A stretch of 26,157 nucleotides of DNA from a virus. Positions 21,797-26,157 of the stretch are shown here, piece by piece; within the stretch, counting starts at the first letter, position 1, and every line of letters begins with the position of its first letter. Where the stretch lies: the IMG/VR virus record IMGVR_UViG_3300032050_006743, positions 1-26,157 of that record; one strand, 5' to 3'. Position numbers and translations under genes: made by a program. Under the pieces are notes generated by a model. The model was not told the DNA's origin, searched no databases, and was given only the letters and a program-made list of their open reading frames with translations.

Positions 21797-22033
21797 ATGA
21801 ACAAAGAATTAATTAAAAAGTTTCAATTACAAGCAGGCGGCAGTCATTATCCTGGCATCAATCCGGACATGCAATTATCTTTTGCAAAACAAATTATAGA
21901 AGAATGTATTGATGCTGTGCGTAACACAGACACCAGACATGCCTACACTACTTTCGACAAAGGGCTAATAGATGCCACTGTCGAACGGTCTATCAAGTCA
22001 ATTAAAGAAAGATTTGATTACCATGGGTTTTAA
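21797..22033 (+). CDS. Small conserved hypothetical protein
   Basis: A 78-residue protein from ATG 21797, with AAAGGTAG about eight bases upstream. It is mainly helical with LQAGGSHYPGINPDMQLSF (11-29) followed by AKQIIEECIDAV and a C-terminal VERSIKSIKERF. The GGSHYP pattern seems family-like to me, but I cannot name it. It overlaps the next gene by 11 bases. Confidence 0.72.
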   Translation: MNKELIKKFQLQAGGSHYPGINPDMQLSFAKQIIEECIDAVRNTDTRHAYTTFDKGLIDATVERSIKSIKERFDYHGF

Positions 22034-22259
22034 AATGCATTCGAGTCGATTCAGGACTATTAGATCAAAAGATCCTAATTTTAATTTAGTAGACGGAATG
22101 CTGGTTATTCCTCGGGCCGGATTTGAAGTTGTCAAAGAATGCCCCAGAGAATACAGACTTATTATTCAAGATTGTTTAGAGCGGGGATGGCTCAAGCCTG
22201 TGGCCACTGTGTATGATCATGAATTAACTTTTGACATGTTAAAGGATATAACTCAATGA
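22023..22259 (+). CDS. Small conserved hypothetical protein
   Basis: 78 residues from ATG 22023 (ATG 22035 is an alternative; the frame extends back to 21972 but that would overlap the previous gene deeply). It starts with a basic strand (HSSRFRTIRSKD) and then RAGFEVVKECPREYRLIIQD, followed by a helix LERGWLKPVATV. It is not recognised. It ends with ATGA coupling to the next gene at 22256. Confidence 0.68.
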   Translation: MGFKMHSSRFRTIRSKDPNFNLVDGMLVIPRAGFEVVKECPREYRLIIQDCLERGWLKPVATVYDHELTFDMLKDITQ

Positions 22260-22648
22260 AACTTATCGACGTAATTACTGCTGCCGAAGGTCGTGTATCT
22301 GGAGGAGACAAGTTTCAATGGAAATGTTGGGGAGACAATGCAAGATTTATGGAGTTTGCAGATATAAATGGATCCGAGTTTTGTAGTGTAGTATTCGACA
22401 CTAAGACATATGACGTGTATGACATTGAAATTTTTATCCCGGACACTGATATCTGTTTTAGATGGTTTAATCCTACATTCATCGACAGTTACATCAATGA
22501 AGCAAAAGCAAGAAACATAGATTATATGTTAGCATGGGACAGTATAAAATTTATCCCAGTGAATGATGCCCAAGTAATCATTGAATATATTAAAGATGTC
22601 ATGTCTTCATTCTACGAAGATCTTGCCATACCAGAAGAAATAGCATGA
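22256..22648 (+). CDS. Conserved hypothetical protein
   Basis: A 130-residue protein starting at ATG 22256 over the preceding stop. It combines strands and helices: FQWKCWGDNARFMEFADING (about 20-39), VFDTKTYDVYDIEIFIPDT, and an acidic helical C-terminus EYIKDVMSSFYEDLAIPEE. I see no catalytic motif or membrane segment. It is part of a run of coupled small genes from 21590 to 23868 that appears to be one transcript. Confidence 0.78.
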   Translation: MKLIDVITAAEGRVSGGDKFQWKCWGDNARFMEFADINGSEFCSVVFDTKTYDVYDIEIFIPDTDICFRWFNPTFIDSYINEAKARNIDYMLAWDSIKFIPVNDAQVIIEYIKDVMSSFYEDLAIPEEIA

Positions 22649-22806
22649 ACACATCTTTTAGGCTTTGGTTATCTGAATTATGGAGAGAAAATTGTGAGGA
22701 ACACGATCTGTGGAAACAACCCCGCTATTCTCTACAAGAGTACTTTGCTCGCTACAAATGGTGGCTTCGCCGAGAGTATAGATTTCAACAAAGGAATAAC
22801 AAATGA
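22645..22806 (+). CDS. 53-residue aromatic and basic protein
   Basis: A short frame from ATG 22645 to TGA 22804-22806. The ATGA at 22645 overlaps the previous stop, and the ATGA at 22803 overlaps the next start, so the frame fits exactly between two genes and fills an otherwise empty gap. The product is rich in W, R, E and Y (RLWLSELWRENCEEHDLWK, then YKWWLRREYRF), probably two amphipathic helices. No family is recognised; the perfect tandem coupling is the main evidence that it is real. Confidence 0.75.
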   Translation: MNTSFRLWLSELWRENCEEHDLWKQPRYSLQEYFARYKWWLRREYRFQQRNNK

Positions 22807-23171
22807 TTGAAACTTTTATTTTTATTCTTGTTTTGTTACAAATCAAACACTGGTACATAGACTTTGTAAATCAAAATGAAGAAGAAGTAAAACATAAAGG
22901 TATATATTTTGACTGGTTAGGTATCAAACACAGCCTTAAGCATGGCATTGGAACGTTGGCTTGTTTATGGACCGTAACTGGATGGGCCAATATAGAGTTT
23001 GCATTTTTTATCGGCGTGATAGATTTTATCTTGCATTATCACATCGACTGGGCTAAGATGAACTATGGTAATCGAGATATTACCACTCCTCAGTTTTGGA
23101 ATCATCTAGGACTAGATCAAATGGCACATCAATTGTGCTACATTGCATTTGCAGGACTTACAGTATTATGA
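22803..23171 (+). CDS. DUF3307-like membrane protein
   Basis: A 122-residue protein with four hydrophobic stretches: IETFIFILVLLQIKHW (2-17), HGIGTLACLWTVTG, IEFAFFIGVIDFILHY and LCYIAFAGLTVL. Histidines and acidic residues in helices (KHWYIDF, HSLKHG, DFILHYHIDW, HLGLDQMAHQ) match the DUF3307 pattern, where conserved H and D residues sit within the membrane region. The cellular role is unknown to me. It is coupled on both sides (ATGA at 22803 and 23168). Confidence 0.75.
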   Translation: MIETFIFILVLLQIKHWYIDFVNQNEEEVKHKGIYFDWLGIKHSLKHGIGTLACLWTVTGWANIEFAFFIGVIDFILHYHIDWAKMNYGNRDITTPQFWNHLGLDQMAHQLCYIAFAGLTVL

Positions 23172-23638
23172 TTGAATTAATTGCACGACCAGTTGTTAAA
23201 AACAAATATTGGATTGTTGAGTCTGACGGAAACAAAGTGGGAACTATTCAGGCCGTGGAAAAAGGCGGATTTGTTTATGTTCACGAACAGTCTAGAGTTC
23301 AATATGCCAGTATCAAACTACTAAGTAAAGCACACAATGTGGTCTTCGACAGTACTGTAAAAAAAGAAAAACTTACACCAGAGTATCATGAAGTATACGG
23401 TTACCCTGTAAGTAATAAACCATGGAATTTACTGTGGGACGTTAAGCACCAGTTTCCCATTTATACAAAAACTAACAAAAGTAAAAGTTATTATTGCGCT
23501 GGTTATTATATTATTAAATTTAATAATGGATGGGTTAAAAGTTATTGCCCAAAATTTATCACATTAAACCGATACGATTTCCAAGGTCCGTTTAAAACTA
23601 AAACAGACATGCAGGACGCACTAAAGGCGGTAAAATAA
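23168..23638 (+). CDS. Conserved hypothetical phage protein
   Basis: A 156-residue protein from ATG 23168, which overlaps the previous stop (ATGA); the frame extends back to 23096, but coupling favours this start. It opens with strands MIELIARPVVKNKYWIVES and GNKVGTIQAVEKGGFVYVH. The rest includes EKLTPEYHEVYGYPVSNKPW and a YYIIKFNNGWVKSYCPKFI segment, with basic residues throughout. I recall proteins with the VYGYP-SNKPWN wording in T4-like cyanophages as unknowns. It ends with TAATG, overlapping the next gene by one base. Confidence 0.8.
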   Translation: MIELIARPVVKNKYWIVESDGNKVGTIQAVEKGGFVYVHEQSRVQYASIKLLSKAHNVVFDSTVKKEKLTPEYHEVYGYPVSNKPWNLLWDVKHQFPIYTKTNKSKSYYCAGYYIIKFNNGWVKSYCPKFITLNRYDFQGPFKTKTDMQDALKAVK

Positions 23639-23868
23639 TGAATGAAGCTAATCTAAGTCTGCATTTAAAAAATTTCAACGACAAAGTTAAACTAATGAAT
23701 CAGACCGGTGGAAGAAATCTTATGCTAACTGCTAACGAAGCAAGAAGTCTTCATAATGATTTGTTTGATTTGCTAAATCATTGTTCTACATTAAGCAAAC
23801 AACTTGCAGCAGCGAAATCGGGGGACTCGGTAATCAGTATTGCAGTAGATGGTGGGGGATTTAAATAA
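23638..23868 (+). CDS. Small helical protein
   Basis: A 76-residue protein starting at ATG 23638 (TAATG overlap). Residues 1 to about 60 form two helices (NLSLHLKNFNDKVKLMN and LTANEARSLHNDLFDLLNHC), with a coiled-coil flavour, and the C-terminus ends in a short strand and glycine-rich tail (VDGGGFK). Similar short phage proteins are listed as unknown (memory). It precedes a small gap with late-type octamers. Confidence 0.75.
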   Translation: MNEANLSLHLKNFNDKVKLMNQTGGRNLMLTANEARSLHNDLFDLLNHCSTLSKQLAAAKSGDSVISIAVDGGGFK

Positions 23869-23884
23869 TCTACGTACATTAAGA

Positions 23885-23892
23885 GATAAATA
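23885..23892 (+). promoter_or_regulatory. Late-promoter-like octamer GATAAATA
   Basis: GATAAATA lies 18 bases before the ATG at 23911, with a second variant GATAAATC at 23902-23909. This is the third exact copy of the octamer in intergenic space, after those at 13680 and 16383. Confidence 0.5.
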
Positions 23893-23910
23893 TTATTAGT
23901 TGATAAATCT

Positions 23911-24198
23911 ATGAGCAGACCTAAACCAAATGTATTAATCGAACATGTAAATAAATCTACCTATAAGAGTGAGCAAATTCTCAGTAGTGAAGGTATCTGG
24001 GCAGTGTTTTATGATAATCAACCAATCAATTTGAAAAGCGGTAACATGCTAGTCAATTATCCAGGCCCTAAATATAAAAAGACTTCGTTCTCAAATAAAG
24101 GGCATGCCATTAATCTTTGCAAAAAACTAAACATTTTGTTCAAAACAGATTTATTTTCTGTAGTTTTAATGAAAAGTGGTAACAAAATCTACCCCTAA
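23911..24198 (+). CDS. Conserved hypothetical protein
   Basis: A 95-residue protein. It has strand-rich sequence with SRPKPNVLIEHVNKSTYKSE, IWAVFYDNQPINLKSGN, and YPGPKYKKTSFSNKGHAINL, the last followed by a short helix and a final strand. Basic residues dominate, so nucleic-acid contact is possible. No known domain is recognised. The gene starts just after two late-type octamers and has no strong Shine-Dalgarno. Confidence 0.75.
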   Translation: MSRPKPNVLIEHVNKSTYKSEQILSSEGIWAVFYDNQPINLKSGNMLVNYPGPKYKKTSFSNKGHAINLCKKLNILFKTDLFSVVLMKSGNKIYP

Positions 24199-24550
24199 AC
24201 GGTTTACGCAAACTCAATTAACTCAGATGTTTGCTGAAATGTCAAAGCAACATCCCAGTAAGTTAAATTACATTATTTGGAATAATCCCAAAGACCCCAG
24301 CAGTCTAAGATTAAGCCTTGCTGGATTTAAATTTCTCTCCGCAGATCTCAAATTAAAATCTTATAAATTTGAATTTGATCAACCTTTGGCCAATAAACAT
24401 TTACTTCAACTTGAGCGATTCTTTCAAGGTATGTATTATCTTATCGGTGCCCATAAAATTGTAGTTTTTGACGAGCAAGAAGCTGCCATGTTAAGCCTTA
24501 TGGACGGCGATCTCAAAAAATATCTAGCTAATCTAGAAAATAATACTTAA
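24176..24550 (+). CDS. Conserved hypothetical protein
   Basis: A 124-residue protein read from GTG 24176, overlapping the preceding gene by 23 bases; ATG 24230 is a fallback start giving 106 residues. The sequence begins with a helix TQTQLTQMFAEMSKQH, then strands YIIWNNPKDPSSLRLSLAGF and YKFEFDQPLANK, and a C-terminal helix. No active-site pattern is seen. It is followed by the first hairpin/T-run/promoter cassette. Confidence 0.7.
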   Translation: MVTKSTPKRFTQTQLTQMFAEMSKQHPSKLNYIIWNNPKDPSSLRLSLAGFKFLSADLKLKSYKFEFDQPLANKHLLQLERFFQGMYYLIGAHKIVVFDEQEAAMLSLMDGDLKKYLANLENNT

Positions 24551-24562
24551 TTAGTACTACAA

Positions 24563-24589
24563 TTGTTGTAAAAATACAACAACATTTTT
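24563..24589 (+). terminator. Weak intrinsic-terminator-like hairpin
   Basis: TTGTTGTA (24563-24570) pairs with TACAACAA (24575-24582) around AAAA, then CA and five T (24585-24589). The stem is eight pairs but only two are G-C, so termination may be weak. It ends the transcript of 24176-24550 and directly precedes a promoter. Confidence 0.45.
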
Positions 24590-24621
24590 GGTTGCTCGAA
24601 ATTCCCAATTTTGCTATAATA
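24585..24621 (+). repeat. 37-base direct repeat, copy 1 (promoter copy)
   Basis: These 37 bases are identical to 24947-24983. The copy spans a T-run and an entire promoter. It is 362 bases upstream of the second copy, so the gene at 24651 sits between two copies. Confidence 0.9.
24592..24620 (+). promoter_or_regulatory. Sigma70-type promoter, copy 1
   Basis: TTGCTC (24592-24597), 17-base spacer and TATAAT (24615-24620), with TGC directly before the -10 (extended -10). The expected start is near 24627, leaving a leader of about 24 bases with AAGGAG (24639-24644) before TTG 24651. Confidence 0.72.
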
Positions 24622-24650
24622 TTGATATTGTAGTTAACAAGGAGTTCAAA

Positions 24651-24935
24651 TTGAACCAAATGACCCAGATTCAGCAAGTTAATCAAGCTATCATGTTCGG
24701 TAATTTTACCGACACTGAACTGTCCAGCATCCTCAGTGCCGTGCAATTTGCCAAGTCCCAACTTCGTAAAGATAAAATCCGTTCTATCAAGTTGGGCGAT
24801 AATGTTCGTTTTACTAGTACTAAACGCGGTATGACTATTACTGGCACCGTAGACAAGATTGCCATTAAATTTGTAACGGTTCGTAGTCCGCAGGGCCTGT
24901 GGAAAGTACCTGCTAACATGCTGGAAGTTGTATAA
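24651..24935 (+). CDS. Conserved phage protein with SH3/KOW-like C-terminal domain
   Basis: 94 residues from TTG 24651, chosen over ATG 24660 because AAGGAG (24639-24644) is six bases upstream of the TTG; the frame extends back into the promoter at 24588, which would be untranslated. A helical N-terminus (TELSSILSAVQFAKSQLRKD) is followed by a small barrel: IKLGDNVRFTSTKRGMTI, then GTVDKIAIKFVTVRS and WKVPANMLEVV. The GDxVxFTS...GTVxKI and VPANML pattern recalls a widespread cyanophage protein of unknown role. It may bind nucleic acid. It is boxed by two copies of the same hairpin/promoter cassette, implying separate transcription from its neighbours. Confidence 0.8.
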   Translation: MNQMTQIQQVNQAIMFGNFTDTELSSILSAVQFAKSQLRKDKIRSIKLGDNVRFTSTKRGMTITGTVDKIAIKFVTVRSPQGLWKVPANMLEVV

Positions 24936-24951
24936 AAACAACACATTTTTT
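24927..24951 (+). terminator. Weak intrinsic-terminator-like hairpin overlapping a stop codon
   Basis: GTTGT (24927-24931) pairs with ACAAC (24938-24942) around ATAAAA, followed by ACA and six T (24946-24951). The stop codon TAA (24933-24935) lies in the loop. It is the counterpart of the hairpin at 24563 and like it precedes a promoter copy. Confidence 0.45.
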
Positions 24952-24983
24952 GGTTGCTCGAAATTCCCAATTTTGCTATAATA
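24947..24983 (+). repeat. 37-base direct repeat, copy 2 (promoter copy)
   Basis: Identical to 24585-24621. The copy is preceded by a hairpin with the same GTTGT...ACAAC theme but a shorter stem, so the duplicated cassette includes more than the exact 37 bases. Confidence 0.9.
24954..24982 (+). promoter_or_regulatory. Sigma70-type promoter, copy 2
   Basis: TTGCTC (24954-24959), 17-base spacer, TATAAT (24977-24982) and TGC before the -10, identical to copy 1. It serves the gene at 25016, whose GGAG (25004-25007) is eight bases before ATG. Confidence 0.72.
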
Positions 24984-25015
24984 ATGGCATACAGTAACAA
25001 AACGGAGTAAACGAA

Positions 25016-25441
25016 ATGGCTTATGTCTCTCAAGAACGTAAACAATCCCTGGCCCCTGCTATCAAGGCTGTCTTGAAAAAGTACGGCGTCAAAGGTTCTT
25101 TGTCGATTCGGACTCATTCGTCTTTGGTTCTGACTATCAAGTCGGGAAAGATTGATTTTGTTGAAAATTTTATCGAGACTGACAGCAAAGTCCTGCATGG
25201 TCGCAAAATGTCTCAAGACCAAATTGATCACATCCGTAAGAATCAATCCGTGGATGTCAATCCTTATTGGTATCATGAACACTTTTCAGGCAAGGCCAAA
25301 GACTTCTTGAAAGAAGTGCTGGCTGCTATGAACAAAGGCAATCACAACAATTCAGACGCCATGACTGACTACTTCGATGTGGGCTGGTACGTGGACGTGA
25401 ACATTGGTCGTTGGAACCAACCCTATGTCTATGTTGCATAA
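25016..25441 (+). CDS. LPD29-like conserved phage protein
   Basis: A 141-residue protein. It starts with a helix (SQERKQSLAPAIKAVLKKYG), followed by a strand pair SLSIRTHSSLVLTIKSGKID and a middle helix (QDQIDHIRKNQSVDVN), with a WYHEHFSGKAKDFLKEVLAA helix and aromatic C-terminal strand (DVGWYVDVNIGRWNQPYVYV). The 'KKYGxKGSLSIRxHSSL' wording fits what I recall of the LPD29 domain, found in polyvalent phage and mobile-element proteins; the function is unknown. It has clear own signals: a copy-2 promoter and GGAG. Codon use here looks more G+C-rich than the core of the window, which may reflect high expression. Confidence 0.75.
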   Translation: MAYVSQERKQSLAPAIKAVLKKYGVKGSLSIRTHSSLVLTIKSGKIDFVENFIETDSKVLHGRKMSQDQIDHIRKNQSVDVNPYWYHEHFSGKAKDFLKEVLAAMNKGNHNNSDAMTDYFDVGWYVDVNIGRWNQPYVYVA

Positions 25442-25447
25442 TAACAA

Positions 25448-25476
25448 CAGACAATAATTCAAGTTTCAGATATAAT
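25448..25476 (+). promoter_or_regulatory. Candidate sigma70-type promoter before the AAA+ gene
   Basis: TATAAT (25471-25476) is exact; the -35 at 17 bases is CAGACA (25448-25453), four of six matches to TTGACA. The leader that follows has AAAGGAG (25492-25498), seven bases before ATG 25506. Confidence 0.5.
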
Positions 25477-25505
25477 ATACTTTTACATCACAAAGGAGTT
25501 TTTAA

Positions 25506-26157
25506 ATGGCTAAAGAGACTGTAACCGAAAGCCGCACTGTTACCAGCGATGGTGCTCGTCGTGCTATTCTTAAATGTTTCAAGAAAAAGCGTCCAGCTTT
25601 TCTTTGGGGCCCTCCAGGCATTGGCAAGTCTGAGGTAATCGAAGGTATTGCTCGAGATTTGGGCGGTGCGTACATCGACCTGCGTCTTGCACAGATGGAA
25701 CCCACTGACCTGCGCGGTATTCCATACTTCAACAAGGAGCTGGGTAAAATGGATTGGGCGCCTCCCATCGATTTGCCTGACGAAGAGTTCGCTAAACAGT
25801 ATCCCTACGTGGTCCTGTTTATGGACGAAATGAACAGCGCCGCTCCTAGCATTCAGGCAGCAGCCTATCAGCTGATTCTTAACCGCCGAATCGGCAAATA
25901 TATTTTGCCCGACAATGTTGTTATGGTTGCCGCAGGTAACCGTGAAAGCGACAAGGGTGTTACCTTCCGCATGCCTGCTCCGTTGGCAAATCGTTTCATG
26001 CATTTTGAAATGCGTGTCGACCATAGCTCGTGGGAGACTTGGGCAGTTAACAACAAAATCCACAAAGACGTGGTGGGTTACATCGGTTTTGCTAAACAAG
26101 ACCTCTACGACTTTGATCCTCGTTCTAGCTCGCGTTCGTTTGCTACTCCACGTAGCT
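25506..26157 (+). CDS. MoxR-type AAA+ ATPase (partial, runs off the window)
   Basis: 217 codons are visible with no stop before the window end. The ATPase motifs are FLWGPPGIGKS (32-42, Walker A), PYVVLFMDEMN (100-110, Walker B with D107/E108), VMVAAGNRES (139-148, sensor 1 N145) and PAPLANRF (157-164) with R163 as the likely arginine finger. The layout, with the long insert PTDLRGIPYF after Walker A, is that of MoxR-family ATPases, which act with a partner von Willebrand factor A protein to remodel or mature proteins; a partner would be expected just downstream. Strong AAAGGAG at 25492-25498. The G+C is high for this window (27 of 60 in 25861-25920), consistent with a well-expressed gene. 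Confidence 0.92.
   Translation, partial: MAKETVTESRTVTSDGARRAILKCFKKKRPAFLWGPPGIGKSEVIEGIARDLGGAYIDLRLAQMEPTDLRGIPYFNKELGKMDWAPPIDLPDEEFAKQYPYVVLFMDEMNSAAPSIQAAAYQLILNRRIGKYILPDNVVMVAAGNRESDKGVTFRMPAPLANRFMHFEMRVDHSSWETWAVNNKIHKDVVGYIGFAKQDLYDFDPRSSSRSFATPRS

Noticed and set aside
24528-25282. Two long minus-strand frames (24528-24944 and 24683-25282)
   Set aside because: They run antisense through genes at 24651 and 25016 that have promoters and ribosome-binding sites on the plus strand. They also read across the promoter repeat, so they are shadows.
25488-26099. 203-residue minus-strand frame opposite the AAA+ ATPase
   Set aside because: The plus strand encodes a clear MoxR-type ATPase with Walker A, Walker B and sensor motifs; the minus frame has no recognisable domain.

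Overview
This window reads as part of the genome of a T4-like (tailed, myovirus-type) double-stranded DNA phage. All recognisable genes lie on the plus strand, are packed with ATGA, TAATG and TTGA start/stop overlaps, and include a T4-type replication set: family B DNA polymerase (gp43-like, 911-3577), sliding clamp (gp45-like, 4600-5331) and a T4 RNase H/FEN-type 5' nuclease (20604-21593). Many small genes look like conserved unknowns of marine and freshwater T4-like phages; that impression is from memory. Motifs of the form GATAAATA/TCTAAATA resemble T4-type late promoters, and sigma70-type promoters with 17-base spacers are also present. A full-length ribosome recycling factor (342-902) looks betaproteobacterial, so a betaproteobacterial host is possible, but this is only inference. 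I see no tRNA, CRISPR array, integrase or insertion sequence.

Layout. 1-902: end of an unknown gene, a small membrane protein and frr. 911-5331: polymerase, a methyltransferase and the clamp. 5331-7098: a large tRNA-guanine-transglycosylase-like protein of the DpdA type and a small helical protein. 7117-12914: an accessory module with its own promoter (Gfo/Idh-type oxidoreductase, zinc alcohol-dehydrogenase-like protein, twitch-type radical SAM protein, GT-B glycosyltransferase, short DegT-type aminotransferase and three unknowns). 12916-19182: folE, queD and queE interleaved with small unknown genes, a cupin-like protein, a phosphoribosyltransferase, a MazG-like pyrophosphohydrolase and a second radical SAM protein. 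19179-25441: many small unknowns plus an SGNH-hydrolase-like protein, the RNase H and a DUF3307-like membrane protein. 25506-end: a MoxR-type AAA+ ATPase cut off by the window end.

How the genes work together. FolE, QueD and QueE would convert GTP to 7-carboxy-7-deazaguanine (CDG), and the DpdA-like protein would exchange such a base for guanine in DNA. QueC, which makes preQ0 from CDG, is not in this window. The phage may therefore use CDG itself, use host QueC, or encode the later steps elsewhere. The 87-base leader before queD contains a candidate preQ1-I-type riboswitch aptamer (stem AGAGG/CCTCT, the signature CCCTCTATAAAAA and pseudoknot options), which would link synthesis to product. 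I consider this the most interesting signal here.

Other notable points are a phage-borne ribosome recycling factor, two promoters placed so close to the start codon that the mRNAs should be leaderless or nearly so, a duplicated hairpin/T-run/promoter cassette around the gene at 24651, and a strong base-composition mosaic. In that mosaic, the methyltransferase, both radical SAM genes and the SGNH gene are far richer in A+T than their neighbours.
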